Shown here in pieces: positions 53,636-62,805 of a stretch of DNA of 64,000 nt. How positions within the stretch are numbered: the stretch's first letter is position 1; every line of letters starts with the position of its first letter. The notes beneath the pieces were generated by a model. The model was not told the origin of the DNA, searched no databases, and saw nothing but the letters and a program-made list of their open reading frames with translations. Origin of the DNA: Pseudonocardia endophytica (GTDB lineage: Bacteria > Actinomycetota > Actinomycetes > Mycobacteriales > Pseudonocardiaceae); NCBI RefSeq assembly GCF_004339565.1, contig NZ_SMFZ01000001.1, positions 1,240,001-1,304,000 on the forward strand. Reading direction: 5' to 3'. Position numbers and translations under genes: made by a program.

Positions 53636-55677
53636 CCACCGGGAGCGACGAGCGCCCGGCCGCGACCCTCCCGCTGCCGAACGGGCTCGCCTACGCGGTC
53701 ACGGCGCTCTACGTCGCCTCCGCGCTCGCGCTGCTCGGCTCGATCGCCTGGTCCGGGGCGTCGTGGGGCGACGCGCTCACCGCCCACCAGCTGCACAACG
53801 TCGACCTCGCCGCCGTCCTGGGCGTGGTGATCCTGCGCCGGCAGCCGGGACACGTGATCGGGTGGTTGCTCGTCGCGGTCGGTGCCTTCGAGTGGCCGCT
53901 GCTGCTCTCGCGGGCCTATCACTTCCTCGACCTGCCGGGCGGGGCCGCCGTCGAGGACCGGCTCTCCGGGTTGTTCGTGCCCGCCACCGCGTGCCTGCTG
54001 ATCGGCATCCCGCAGCTGTTCCCGGACGGCCGGTTGCTCTCCCGGCGGTGGCGTCCGCTCGCCGCGTTCGGCCTCCTCGCCTCCGCCTACCTGACCGTGC
54101 TGTTCCTGGTCGTTCCACCGGACCTGCAGCTCGGTGACCAGCCGTGGCCGATCGAGCTCGGCTTCCCGCTGATCGGCGTGACGGCGCTGGCCAGCCTGGT
54201 GCCCGCGTTCCTGCGGTTCCGCCGGTCGCGCGGTGGGGAACGTCAGCAGTTCAAGTGGGTGATCTACGGGCTGGCGTTCAGCGGGGTTCTGCTGGCCGTC
54301 GGTTCCGCCCAGATCTCCGACGTCGGCGAGTCCCTCTCCAACTCGGTGCTGACGCTCGTGGCGCAGGGGATCATCCCGATCGCGTTCGCCGTGGCCGTCC
54401 TGCGCTACCGCCTCTACGACATCGACGTCGTGATCAACAAGACGGTCGTGTTCGTGGCGCTGGCCGCGTTCATCACGGCCGTCTACGCCGGGATCGTCGT
54501 CGGGCTGGGGCGTCTGCTGCCGATCGACTCGGGCGACCTCGGACTGTCGATCGCCGCGACGGCGGTGGTCGCCGTCGCGTTCGAGCCGGTCCGGGCGCGC
54601 GTGCAGCACGCCGCGAACCGGCTCGTCTACGGCCGCCGGGCCACGCCGTACGAGGCGCTGGCGGCGATGACCGCGCACCTCGGGCGGGCCGCGGACCCGG
54701 ACACCGCGCTGGCCGAGGCCGCCCGGCTGCTGGCCGAGGGCACCGGCGCGGCCCGCGCCGCGGTGTGGGTGGCGCGCGACGGGCGGCTCGAACCGGTCGG
54801 GACGGCGGGCGGTCCCGGTGCCGGGTCCGTGCCACTGGACGGGAGCGCGCTGCCCCGCCTGCCGGGCGCCGACCTGGTGGCTCCGGTGCACGACGAGGGA
54901 CGGCTCGTCGGGGCACTGAGCCTCGCCAAGCGCCCGGGCGAGGGGGTCAGCACGGCCGACCGCAAGCTCGTCGGAGAGCTGGCCGGGCAGGCGCGGCTGC
55001 TGCTGACCAACACCCGGCTGCGGACGCGGTTGCGGGAACGCCTCGACGAGCTGCGCGCGTCCCGGCGGCGGCTGCTCGCGGCCCAGGACGGCGCCCGGCA
55101 CACGCTCGAACGCGACCTGCACGACGGCGCCCAGCAGGAGGTGGTCGCCTGCAAGATCAGGATCGGGCTGGCGCGGACGATCGCCGCCCGGGAGGGCGCG
55201 ACCGAGCTGGCCGAACGGCTGGAACGGACCGCCGTCGTCGCGGACCGGGTCGTCGACACGCTGCGCGACGTGGCCCGCGGCATCTACCCGCCGCTGCTCG
55301 AGGCCGAGGGGCTCGGCGCCGCGCTGCGGGCCCAGACCCGGCGGGCCGACCTGGCCGTGACCGTGCTGGACCGCGGCACCGGCCGCGCGTCCCGCGAGAT
55401 CGAGTCGACGGCGTACTTCTGCGCGCTCGAGGCGCTGCAGAACACGGCGCGGCACTCCGGTGCGGCGCACGCCCACGTCGAGCTCGACGGTGGCGACGCG
55501 ACGCTCACGCTCACCGCCACCGACGACGGCGCGGGCTTCGACCCCGACCGCACGCCGCGCGGCGACGGACTGACGACCATGCTCGACCGGGCCGACGCGG
55601 CCGGCGGCACGCTGGCCGTCGAGTCCCGGCCCGGCCACGGCACGACGATCACGCTGGTGCTCCCGACCGCGGGATGA
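53632..55677 (+). CDS. Multi-pass GAF sensor histidine kinase (NarL-type partner)
   Basis: 681 residues, a paralogue of the kinase just upstream. About nine membrane helices (residues 15-330) are followed by a GAF-like domain (345-480), a HisKA_3 helix with His497 in ERDLHDGAQQEVVACKIRIGL, and a HATPase with N box LEALQNTARHSG, G1 DDGAGFDPD and G2 GDGLTTMLDRA. All catalytic parts are present. It should phosphorylate one or more of the three receivers in this island. ATG 53632 overlaps the stop of the upstream kinase (ATGA). The signal is unknown; the multi-pass sensor suggests a membrane or lipophilic cue. Confidence 0.9.
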   Translation: MTTGSDERPAATLPLPNGLAYAVTALYVASALALLGSIAWSGASWGDALTAHQLHNVDLAAVLGVVILRRQPGHVIGWLLVAVGAFEWPLLLSRAYHFLDLPGGAAVEDRLSGLFVPATACLLIGIPQLFPDGRLLSRRWRPLAAFGLLASAYLTVLFLVVPPDLQLGDQPWPIELGFPLIGVTALASLVPAFLRFRRSRGGERQQFKWVIYGLAFSGVLLAVGSAQISDVGESLSNSVLTLVAQGIIPIAFAVAVLRYRLYDIDVVINKTVVFVALAAFITAVYAGIVVGLGRLLPIDSGDLGLSIAATAVVAVAFEPVRARVQHAANRLVYGRRATPYEALAAMTAHLGRAADPDTALAEAARLLAEGTGAARAAVWVARDGRLEPVGTAGGPGAGSVPLDGSALPRLPGADLVAPVHDEGRLVGALSLAKRPGEGVSTADRKLVGELAGQARLLLTNTRLRTRLRERLDELRASRRRLLAAQDGARHTLERDLHDGAQQEVVACKIRIGLARTIAAREGATELAERLERTAVVADRVVDTLRDVARGIYPPLLEAEGLGAALRAQTRRADLAVTVLDRGTGRASREIESTAYFCALEALQNTARHSGAAHAHVELDGGDATLTLTATDDGAGFDPDRTPRGDGLTTMLDRADAAGGTLAVESRPGHGTTITLVLPTAG

Positions 55678-55681
55678 CCGC

Positions 55682-56044
55682 TCAGGCCGCCGCCCAGGCG
55701 TCCTCCAGCACGAACGGGTCGAACGCCGACTTCGCGAGGAAGTCGAGCGCGCCCGCCGCCAGCGCGCGGGGCCGGAAGTCGGCCGGGTCGTGGGTGGACA
55801 GCATCAGCACCCGCGTCGCCGGACACGCGGCCCGGATCCGCCGGGTGGCCTCGAACCCGTCGAGATCGGGCATGTTCATGTCCATCAGCACCAGCTCGGG
55901 GGTCAGCCGCGCGGCCGCGTCCACGCCGTCCGCACCACCGCAGGCCTCGCCGACGACCGTGAACCCGTCGGCCATCTCCACGACCATCCGGGCCACGTCA
56001 CGGAACGCGGCCTGGTCGTCGACGATCAGCACGCCCACCGGCAC
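55682..56044 (-). CDS. Stand-alone receiver domain protein
   Basis: 120 residues, a CheY-like receiver with no output domain: acidic pair in VLIVDDQAAFRDVA, phospho-acceptor Asp55 in LVLMDMNMPDLDG, and Lys in DFLAKSAFDPF. Single-domain receivers act as phosphate sinks or as shuttles in phosphorelays. It is convergent with the second kinase, with four bases between the stops. GTG 56044 is the start, and 57 bases upstream is the 18-bp palindrome also found before the cyclase gene. Confidence 0.88.
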   Translation of the reverse strand: MPVGVLIVDDQAAFRDVARMVVEMADGFTVVGEACGGADGVDAAARLTPELVLMDMNMPDLDGFEATRRIRAACPATRVLMLSTHDPADFRPRALAAGALDFLAKSAFDPFVLEDAWAAA

Positions 56045-56101
56045 GGCGTCGATGATCCCCGGAACGGGCCGCGGCCGGAACCGTGCGCACCCGTACCGGC
56101 C

Positions 56102-56119
56102 GGGGGTGCAGGCACCCCC
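56102..56119. promoter_or_regulatory. Shared 18-bp palindrome, copy 2 (before the stand-alone receiver)
   Basis: GGGGGTGC-AG-GCACCCCC is a perfect 8+2+8 palindrome that abuts the stop codon of the NarL-type gene and lies 57 bases upstream of the stand-alone receiver start. It shares 16 of 18 bases with 50151-50168. Because it follows a stop it could also be a terminator stem, but the shared sequence argues for a protein-binding site. Confidence 0.55.
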
Positions 56120-56803
56120 TCAGGCGCCGTCGGTCGCGGCCAGGTACAGCAGGACGGCCCGGACCCGGTGATGGCTGTCCGGCTCCTCGGCCAGCCCGAG
56201 CTTCGCGAAGATCGAGTTGATGTGCTTCTCCACCGCCCGTGACGACAGCGAGAGCCGTTCGCCGAGCGCACGGTTGTTGGCCCCGCGGGCGATCTGCGCG
56301 AGCACCTCGCGCTCGCGGGCGGTGAGGTCGTCGACCGGTGACCGCCGGGTCCGCGCGCTGATCAGGGCGTCGACGACGGCGCGGTCCACGACCGACCCGC
56401 CGCCGTGGACCTCGCGGATCGCGTGGACCAGGTCGTCGACGTCCCCGATCCGCTCCTTGAGCAGGTACGCGCGCCGGGCCGAGCCGTCGGAGAACAGGCG
56501 GACGGCGTAGCCCTCCTCGACGTACTGGGACAGCACGACGACGCCGATGCCGGGATGCTCGCGACGCAGCTGCTGCGCGGCCCGCACACCCTCGTCGGTC
56601 TGTGTCGGGGGCATCCGGATGTCGGTCAGCACGACGTCCGGGACGGTGTCCCCGACGGCCGCGAGCAGCTCCGGCAGGTCGCCGCACGTCCCCACCAGCT
56701 CGAGATCGTCCTGGGTCTCGACGATCGCCCGGACGCCCTCGCGGACGACGAAGTTGTCCTCGGCGAGCAGCACGCGGATCGGCGCCGCCCGTCCGGTCGT
56801 CAC
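56120..56803 (-). CDS. NarL/LuxR-type response regulator
   Basis: 227 residues. The receiver has LLAEDNFVVREGV, Asp61 in VVLTDIRMPP and the Lys in YLLKERIGD. The C-terminal HTH is LTAREREVLAQIARGANNRALGERLSLSSRAVEKHINSIFAKLGL. The receiver is clearly related to that of the cyclase fusion at 50259 (same VVREGVRA, TDIRMPP, VVVLSQ and YLLK blocks), so one probably arose from a copy of the other with the HTH replaced by or extended with a cyclase. It is the best candidate to bind the shared palindrome. Stop to M16 peptidase start spacing is compact on the same strand. Confidence 0.92.
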   Translation of the reverse strand: MTTGRAAPIRVLLAEDNFVVREGVRAIVETQDDLELVGTCGDLPELLAAVGDTVPDVVLTDIRMPPTQTDEGVRAAQQLRREHPGIGVVVLSQYVEEGYAVRLFSDGSARRAYLLKERIGDVDDLVHAIREVHGGGSVVDRAVVDALISARTRRSPVDDLTAREREVLAQIARGANNRALGERLSLSSRAVEKHINSIFAKLGLAEEPDSHHRVRAVLLYLAATDGA

Positions 56804-56806
56804 GGC

Positions 56807-58153
56807 TCAGCCCAGGTCGCGCAGCGGTGCGGGGAGGTCGTCCACGCCGTCGTACGGCCCGACGACGGCCGCCGTGAGCGGCTGCGAGAGCAGCTCGGCT
56901 GCCGCGACGGCCACGTCGTCGGTGGTGACCGCCTCGATCCGGCCGAGCGTCTCGGCCAGCGAGCGCTGGCGCCCGTGGTCGAGCTCGGAGCGTCCGATCC
57001 GGTTCATCCGCGACGCCGTGTCCTCGCACCCGAGCACCAGCCCGCCGCGCAGCGAGCCCTGGGCCCGCTTCACCTCGGCGTCGGTGAGCCCGTGCGCGGC
57101 GACCTCGCCCAGCACGTCGCGCACGACGGCGACGACCTCGCCGAGCCGCTCCGGCGCGCACCCCGCGTACACCGACAGCGAGCCGGCGTCGGCGTAGCGG
57201 ACCTGCGACGAGAACACCTGGTAGGCCAGTCCGCGCTGCTCGCGGACCTGCTGGAACAGCCGGGAGCTCAGACCGCCACCGAGCGCGGTGTTGAGCACCG
57301 CCAGCGTCGCGCGGCCGGGGACGTGCCGCCCGGGCCCTGGGACGCCGAGCATGACGTGGGCCTGCTCGGACTCGTCGAACTCGCACGCCAGGGCGCTCTC
57401 GCGGACCGGCTGGATGCCCCGCGCGGCACGCGGCGGCTCGCTGCGGTGCCCGGCGTGCGCGGCGGACGCACCGGCCAGGGCGGTGCCGACGAGCTCCGCG
57501 ATCCGGTCGTGCTCGAGGTTCCCGGCGGCCGCGACCACCATCCGCGGCGTCGTGTACTCGCCGCGCCAGAACGCGTGCAGCGTGTCCCGGCTCATGCTCT
57601 TGATCGACTCCTCGGAGCCGATCACCGGGAGGCCCAGCGGGTGGTCGCCGAACAGCGTGCGGTCGAACAGCTCGCCGAGGAGGTCCTCCGGGTCGTCGTC
57701 GCGCATCGAGATCTCCTCGAGCACGACGCCGCGTTCCAGCTCGACGTCGGTGTGCGCCAGTTCCGCGTTCGTCACCACGTCGGCGAGCACGTCCACGGCC
57801 AGCGCGACGTCGGAGTCCAGGACGTGCGCGTAGTAGCAGGTGTGCTCCTTGGCGGTGAACGCGTTCACCTCGCCGCCGACCGCGTCCATCTCCTCGGCGA
57901 TGTCGGACGCCGTCCGCCGCCCGGTGCCCTTGAACAGCAGGTGCTCCAGGTAGTGCGCGGCGCCGGCCTGGTCCGGGCCCTCGTCGACGGAGCCGATGCC
58001 GATCCAGATGCCCAGCGCCACCGACCGCACCGACGGCACGGTCTCGGTGACCAGCCGGGCCCCGCCGGGAAGCTCGCTCCGCACGACGCCGGCGGCGCCG
58101 GAGACCCGGGAGTCCGGGTCCGGCGCCGCCGGTGTGTCGTTCGCGTCGATCAC
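56807..58153 (-). CDS. M16 family zinc peptidase (PepR-like)
   Basis: 448 residues, the homologue of mycobacterial PepR and of mitochondrial processing peptidase subunits. The inverted zinc motif HxxEH is in AAHYLEHLLFKGTG, with the distal Glu in AFTAKEHTCYYAHV; the second half has the GGGLSSRLFQQVREQRGLAY substrate-binding loop. Start GTG 58153 is two bases after the pnp stop, so it is co-transcribed with pnp, as in other actinobacteria. The likely role is peptide or signal-peptide degradation. Confidence 0.92.
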   Translation of the reverse strand: MIDANDTPAAPDPDSRVSGAAGVVRSELPGGARLVTETVPSVRSVALGIWIGIGSVDEGPDQAGAAHYLEHLLFKGTGRRTASDIAEEMDAVGGEVNAFTAKEHTCYYAHVLDSDVALAVDVLADVVTNAELAHTDVELERGVVLEEISMRDDDPEDLLGELFDRTLFGDHPLGLPVIGSEESIKSMSRDTLHAFWRGEYTTPRMVVAAAGNLEHDRIAELVGTALAGASAAHAGHRSEPPRAARGIQPVRESALACEFDESEQAHVMLGVPGPGRHVPGRATLAVLNTALGGGLSSRLFQQVREQRGLAYQVFSSQVRYADAGSLSVYAGCAPERLGEVVAVVRDVLGEVAAHGLTDAEVKRAQGSLRGGLVLGCEDTASRMNRIGRSELDHGRQRSLAETLGRIEAVTTDDVAVAAAELLSQPLTAAVVGPYDGVDDLPAPLRDLG

Positions 58154-58155
58154 TC

Positions 58156-60444
58156 TCAGCTCGGGTTCGACGCCGTCGCCTCGGCGCCCTCCGTGGCGAG
58201 CGGAGCGTCCGGGTCGGCACCGTCGCCGGCACCGTCCTCCTCCACCACCGGGATCAGGCTGATCTTGCCCCGGTTGTCGATGTCGGTGACCTCGACGCGG
58301 AGCTTGTCACCGACCTTGGCGACGTCCTCGACCTTGCCGATGCGCTTGCCGTTGCCCAGCTTCGAGATGTGCACGAGGCCGTCCTTGCCGGGCACCAGCG
58401 AGACGAACGCGCCGAACGCGGCCGTCTTCACGACCGTGCCGAGGAACCGCTCGCCGATCTTCGGCAGCTGCGGGTTCGCGATCGCGTTGATCATGCCGAT
58501 CGCCTGCTCGGCCGACGGGCCGTCGTTGGCGCCGACGTAGATCGTGCCGTCGTCCTCGATCGAGATGTCGGCACCGGTCTGCTCGGTGATCGAGTTGATC
58601 ATCTTGCCCTTCGGGCCGATCACCTCGCCGATCTTGTCGACCGGGACCTTCACCGCGGTGACCCGCGGCGCGTACTTCGACATCTCGTCCGGGCCGTCGA
58701 TCGCCTCGCCGATCACCTCGAGGATGGTCAGGCGGGCGTCCTTGGCCTGGTTCAGCGCGGCGGCCAGTACCTCGGACGGGATGCCGTCGAGCTTCGTGTC
58801 CAGCTGCAGCGCGGTGACGAAGTCCTTCGTGCCGGCCACCTTGAAGTCCATGTCGCCGAACGCGTCCTCGGCGCCGAGGATGTCGGTCAGCGCGACGTAG
58901 GACGTCTGGCCGTCGACCTCGTCGGACACCAGGCCCATCGCGATGCCCGCGACCGGGGCCTTCAGCGGCACTCCGGCGTTGAGCAGCGACATCGTGGACG
59001 CGCAGACCGAGCCCATCGACGTCGAGCCGTTCGAGCCCAGGGCCTCGGAGACCTGGCGGATCGCGTACGGGAACTCGTCGCGGTTCGGCAGGACCGGGAT
59101 CAGCGCACGCTCGGCGAGCGCGCCGTGGCCGATCTCGCGCCGCTTCGGCGAGCCGACGCGGCCGGTCTCGCCGGTCGAGAACGGCGGGAAGTTGTAGTGG
59201 TGCAGGTAGCGCTTGGAGGTCTCCGGACCGAGCGAGTCGATCGTCTGCTCCATGCGCAGCATGTTCAGCGTGGTGACACCCAGGATCTGGGTCTCGCCGC
59301 GCTCGAACAGCGCCGAGCCGTGCGCCCGCGGGACGACCTCGACCTCGGCCGACAGCGGCCGGATGTCGGTGATGCCGCGGCCGTCGATGCGGACCTGGTC
59401 GCGCAGGATGCGCTGGCGGACGAGCTTCTTGTTGAGCGACTTGAACGCCGCCCCCAGCTCGCTCTCGCGGCCCTCGAAGCGCTCGCCGAGCTTCTCGAGC
59501 ACCGACGCCTTGATCTCGTCGGTCCGGTTGTCCCGGTCCTGCTTGCCGTGGATCTGCAGGGCCTGGGCCAGCTCCTGCTCGGCGGCCTCGGTGACGGCCT
59601 CCAGCGTGTCCGGCTGGTAGGCCGGGAACAGCGGGTAGTCCGCGGTCGGCTTCGCCGCGACGTCGGCCAGCTGCTGCTGGGCGACGCACAGGCTGCGGAT
59701 GAACGGCTTGGCCGCCTCCAGCCCGTCGGCGACGACCTGCTCGGTCGGGGCGGTGGCGCCCTCGGCGATCAGCGCGATGGTCTGCTCGGCCGCCTCGGCC
59801 TCGACCATCATGATCGCGACGTCGTCACCGACGACGCGGCCGGCCACGACCATGTCGAACACGGCGCGCTCGAGCTGGTCGTGCGTCGGGAACGCGACCC
59901 ACTGGGTGTCGGTCCCGGCGTCGTTCGCGATCAGCGCGACGCGCACGCCGCCGACCGGGCCGGAGAACGGCAGGCCGGCGAGCTGGGTGGACGCCGACGC
60001 GGCGTTGATCGCCACGACGTCGTACGGGTCCTTCGGGTCCAGCGACATCACCGTGATGACGACCTGGACCTCGTTGCGGACGCCGTCGGCGAACGACGGG
60101 CGCAGCGGGCGGTCGATCAGGCGGCAGGTCAGGATCGCGTCGGTGCCGGGGCGGCCCTCGCGGCGGAAGAACGAGCCGGGGATGCGGCCCGCGGCGTACA
60201 TCCGCTCCTCGACGTCCACGGTGAGCGGGAAGAAGTCGAACTGGTCCTTCGGCCGCTTCGAGGCGGTCGTCGCGGACAGCAGCATCGTCTCGTCGTCCAG
60301 GTAGGCGACGACGGAGCCGGCGGCCTGGCGGGCCAGCCGGCCGGTCTCGAAGCGGACCGTGCGGGTGCCGTAGGCACCGTTGTCGATGACGGCGGTGCTC
60401 TCGTGCACGCCGTCCTCGGGGTCCACGGTGATCGGATCTGTCAT
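58156..60444 (-). CDS. pnp: Polyribonucleotide nucleotidyltransferase (PNPase)
   Basis: 762 residues. It degrades RNA 3'-5' with phosphate and can add tails; it may also make (p)ppGpp in actinobacteria (GpsI). It has two RNase PH domains (first from about 20 to 270, second from 350 to 590, with [14 protein letters not shown] and SMGSVCAST motifs), an alpha-helical linker, a KH domain ([25 protein letters not shown]) and an S1 domain ([33 protein letters not shown]), then a short acidic tail. It is downstream of rpsO, with the usual hairpin between them. Confidence 0.96.
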   Translation of the reverse strand: MTDPITVDPEDGVHESTAVIDNGAYGTRTVRFETGRLARQAAGSVVAYLDDETMLLSATTASKRPKDQFDFFPLTVDVEERMYAAGRIPGSFFRREGRPGTDAILTCRLIDRPLRPSFADGVRNEVQVVITVMSLDPKDPYDVVAINAASASTQLAGLPFSGPVGGVRVALIANDAGTDTQWVAFPTHDQLERAVFDMVVAGRVVGDDVAIMMVEAEAAEQTIALIAEGATAPTEQVVADGLEAAKPFIRSLCVAQQQLADVAAKPTADYPLFPAYQPDTLEAVTEAAEQELAQALQIHGKQDRDNRTDEIKASVLEKLGERFEGRESELGAAFKSLNKKLVRQRILRDQVRIDGRGITDIRPLSAEVEVVPRAHGSALFERGETQILGVTTLNMLRMEQTIDSLGPETSKRYLHHYNFPPFSTGETGRVGSPKRREIGHGALAERALIPVLPNRDEFPYAIRQVSEALGSNGSTSMGSVCASTMSLLNAGVPLKAPVAGIAMGLVSDEVDGQTSYVALTDILGAEDAFGDMDFKVAGTKDFVTALQLDTKLDGIPSEVLAAALNQAKDARLTILEVIGEAIDGPDEMSKYAPRVTAVKVPVDKIGEVIGPKGKMINSITEQTGADISIEDDGTIYVGANDGPSAEQAIGMINAIANPQLPKIGERFLGTVVKTAAFGAFVSLVPGKDGLVHISKLGNGKRIGKVEDVAKVGDKLRVEVTDIDNRGKISLIPVVEEDGAGDGADPDAPLATEGAEATASNPS

Positions 60445-60627
60445 GTGTGGAGTGCTCTCCGTCTTCTACGGTGCACCACCGCGCCCGTCCGGGAGATCCT
60501 CGTCGGGCCGGTCTTCGATCGAAGCCCTCGGGAACCCGTGGTTCCCGGGAGCCACTACCGAGGACCGGCGGATGCTCGGGCCGGCACGGCGATGCAGTTG
60601 TCTCGTGGTGCTGCGGTGCTCTGCGTC

Positions 60628-60662
60628 GCGACCCGGCACCGGGGGCGCCGGTACCGGGTCGC
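60628..60662. terminator. rpsO-pnp intergenic hairpin
   Basis: Arms GCGACCCGGCACCGG (60628-60642) and CCGGTACCGGGTCGC (60648-60662) pair over 15 bases with one mismatch around a 5-nt loop, eight bases after the rpsO stop on the minus strand. In E. coli a terminator and an RNase III site sit at the same place; here the stem may end part of the rpsO transcription or stabilise its 3' end. Confidence 0.65.
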
Positions 60663-60669
60663 GGGAGGG

Positions 60670-60939
60670 TCAGCGGCGGATGCCGAGCCGCTCGATCAGC
60701 GAGCGGTAGCGCATGACGTCCACCTCGCGCAGGTAGGACAGCAGCCTCTTGCGGCGCCCGACCAGCAGGAGCAGGCCGCGTCGCGAGTGGTGGTCGTGCT
60801 TGTGGTGCTTCAGGTGCTCGGTCAGGCCGGTGATGCGCTGGGTCAGCAGCGCGATCTGCGCCTCCGGCGAGCCGGTGTCGGTCGCGTGGGTCCCGTAGGT
60901 CTCCAGCGTGGACTTCTTCTGCTCCGTGGTCAGTGCCAC
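60670..60939 (-). CDS. rpsO: 30S ribosomal protein S15
   Basis: 89 residues, full length for S15. It binds the 16S rRNA central domain early in assembly. LIERLGIRR ends the protein, and [57 protein letters not shown] is the S15 core. The start is GTG 60939 with GAAGGAG upstream. rpsO-pnp is a conserved pair. Confidence 0.97.
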   Translation of the reverse strand: MALTTEQKKSTLETYGTHATDTGSPEAQIALLTQRITGLTEHLKHHKHDHHSRRGLLLLVGRRKRLLSYLREVDVMRYRSLIERLGIRR

Positions 60940-61261
60940 AGGTCGTACTCCTTCGTGATCAGACGGTCCGTGGGGCCTCCCGTTCGCGTGCGGCGCTCTC
61001 GACTCTCCTGCGCCTGCCGCCCTCGGGCCGGTAGACGGTCTCGGCCACCACGGACTGCAGCCGGACCCAGACCGAAACGTTACCAGCGGGCCCCGACGGA
61101 CCGACCGGCGACCCGCCTGACCACCACCGACGCGGTCCGGGCCGGCGGTCCGGCGTGAGATGCGCGTGATGGTCGTTCCGGGCGCTCGCTGGAACCACCA
61201 CCATCATCTCACGCGGGAGAGCCGATCCGTGGATGGTGACCCGGCACGAACCCGACGTGGG
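60940..61261. other. Leader region upstream of rpsO
   Basis: 322 bases between rpsO and the XRE gene, both on the minus strand. It should hold the rpsO promoter and a leader of unknown length. I see a large imperfect dyad at 61154-61213 (CGTGAGATG pairs with CATCTCACG; TGGTCGTTCC with GGAACCACCA, one mismatch). A minus-strand open frame of 82 codons (61207-60959) has no support beyond length. Confidence 0.5.
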
Positions 61262-61771
61262 TCAGCGCACCGGGCGGCTCGCGGCCCGTCGCAGCACCTC
61301 GGCGATCTCCGGGAACGACGTCGCCAGCGCCGCAGCGGCCGCGACCAGCCGGGCCGGCGGGGAGACGCCGCGCAACGCGTCGTCGGCGGTCGGCGTCGGG
61401 CGCCGCGGGCCGGGGACCATCGGTGTCACGATCCGCGACGTCCCGGTGACCTCGGCCGACGACCAGCGCAGCTTCGCCGCGTGCACGTGCTGGAGCAGGG
61501 CGGGCACGTCGTCCGGCGGCACCGGGCCGCGCGCGCAGCGCTCGTCGAGCGCGATCAGGCGGGACAGCACGGCCGGGTCGCCGATCTTCACCCGCCGTCC
61601 GCTGACCAGCTGGCTGAGCATGGCCGGGCTCAGCCCGAGCGTGGCCGCGAGCCGCGCCTGGGTGACCCCGAGCGCGGCGGTGAGCCGGTGCACCCGCTCG
61701 GCCAGCGGCGCGCCGTAGAGCTCACGCTGCCGCTCCCGGTTCGCGGTCGTGTCGGACTGGTCGCTGGCCAT
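61262..61771 (-). CDS. XRE family DNA-binding protein
   Basis: 169 residues from ATG 61771. Residues 15-75 are a Cro/CI-type HTH (LYGAPLAERVHRLTAALGVTQARLAATLGLSPAMLSQLVSGRRVKIGDP). The C-terminal half is Ala-rich and helical, with no known domain. The target and signal are unknown. It lies between ribF and rpsO on the same strand. In many actinobacteria a similar small DNA-binding gene is found near here. Confidence 0.8.
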   Translation of the reverse strand: MASDQSDTTANRERQRELYGAPLAERVHRLTAALGVTQARLAATLGLSPAMLSQLVSGRRVKIGDPAVLSRLIALDERCARGPVPPDDVPALLQHVHAAKLRWSSAEVTGTSRIVTPMVPGPRRPTPTADDALRGVSPPARLVAAAAALATSFPEIAEVLRRAASRPVR

Positions 61772-61834
61772 GCCGCCGATCCTGCTCCGCGGCGCCGCTC
61801 GCCACGGCGGAACCACGAAACCGAGTGCTTCCAC

Positions 61835-62779
61835 TCAATCCGCCGGTTTCGGCTCCGCGTCCAGCAGCTCCCTGGTCCGCTCGACATCGAGCCGCATCTG
61901 GGCGATCAGCGGCTCCAGCCCGTCGTAGGTCTCCTGGCCCCGCAGGCGCTCGACGAACTCGACACCGACCTCGTGGCCGTAGAAGTCCTCGTCGACGTCC
62001 AGCACGTACGCCTCCACGGTGCGGACCCGGCCGGAGAACGTCGGGTTGCTGCCGACCGAGATCGCCGCGGGCAGCCTGCGGTCACCGATCCGGAACCACC
62101 CGGCGTAGACGCCGTCGGCCGGGATCGCCGTGTACGGGGGGCAGGCGATGTTCGCGGTAGGGAATCCGAGGTCGCGACCGCGCTTGTGCCCGTGCACGAC
62201 GACGCCGTCGATCCGGTGCCAGCGACCGAGCGCGGCCGCGGCGGCGGCCACCGCACCGGCGTCGATGCAGGAGCGGATGTAGGTCGAGGAGAACGTGACC
62301 TCGTGGTCGCTGATCAGCTCCAGCGCCTCGCTGGTGAACCCGAACCGCCCGCCGAGCCGCTCCAGCTCGCGGACGTCGCCCTCGGCGCGGTAGCCGAACG
62401 TGAAGTTGCTGCCGACCACGACGACGGCCGCGTGCAGCCGGTCCACGAGCACCGAGTGCACGAACTCGTCCGGCGGCATCCGCAGCAGCTCGGGCGTGAA
62501 CGGGATGACGCAGAAGACGTCGGCCCCGCACGCCGCGACGAGCTCGGCCCGTCGATCCAGTGTGGACAGCCGCGCCGGGTGGGTGCCCGGCCGGACCAGC
62601 TCGGTGGGGTGCGGGTCGAACGTCACGACGACGACCGGCAGAGCCCGTTCGATGCCCCGCTGCACGGCGCGTTCGATCAGCTGCCGGTGGCCGCGGTGCA
62701 CGCCGTCGAACACGCCGACGGTCACGACGGACCGACCCCACCCCGGTGGAACGGACTCCAGTCCCCGCCAGCGCTGCAC
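61835..62779 (-). CDS. ribF: Bifunctional riboflavin kinase/FAD synthetase
   Basis: 314 residues. Makes FMN from riboflavin and then FAD. The N-terminal nucleotidyltransferase half has VVTVGVFDGVHRGHRQLI (the HxGH-like site) and STYIRSCIDAG; the C-terminal kinase half has VVHGHKRGRDLGFPTANI (with the PTAN Mg-ATP motif), YAGWF and EDFYGHEVGVEFVERLRGQ. GTG 62779 gives MQRWRGLESVPPGWG, the common actinobacterial N terminus; GTG 62785 is an alternative two codons upstream. truB precedes it on the same strand, 26 bases away. Confidence 0.95.
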   Translation of the reverse strand: MQRWRGLESVPPGWGRSVVTVGVFDGVHRGHRQLIERAVQRGIERALPVVVVTFDPHPTELVRPGTHPARLSTLDRRAELVAACGADVFCVIPFTPELLRMPPDEFVHSVLVDRLHAAVVVVGSNFTFGYRAEGDVRELERLGGRFGFTSEALELISDHEVTFSSTYIRSCIDAGAVAAAAAALGRWHRIDGVVVHGHKRGRDLGFPTANIACPPYTAIPADGVYAGWFRIGDRRLPAAISVGSNPTFSGRVRTVEAYVLDVDEDFYGHEVGVEFVERLRGQETYDGLEPLIAQMRLDVERTRELLDAEPKPAD

Positions 62780-62805
62780 GCCCACCAGCCTACGAACCCG
62801 CCTGC

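Noticed and set aside
60959..61207. 82-codon minus-strand gene before rpsO
   Set aside because: Composition is not gene-like, the start lies inside a dyad, and no family is recognised; it is more likely a leader.
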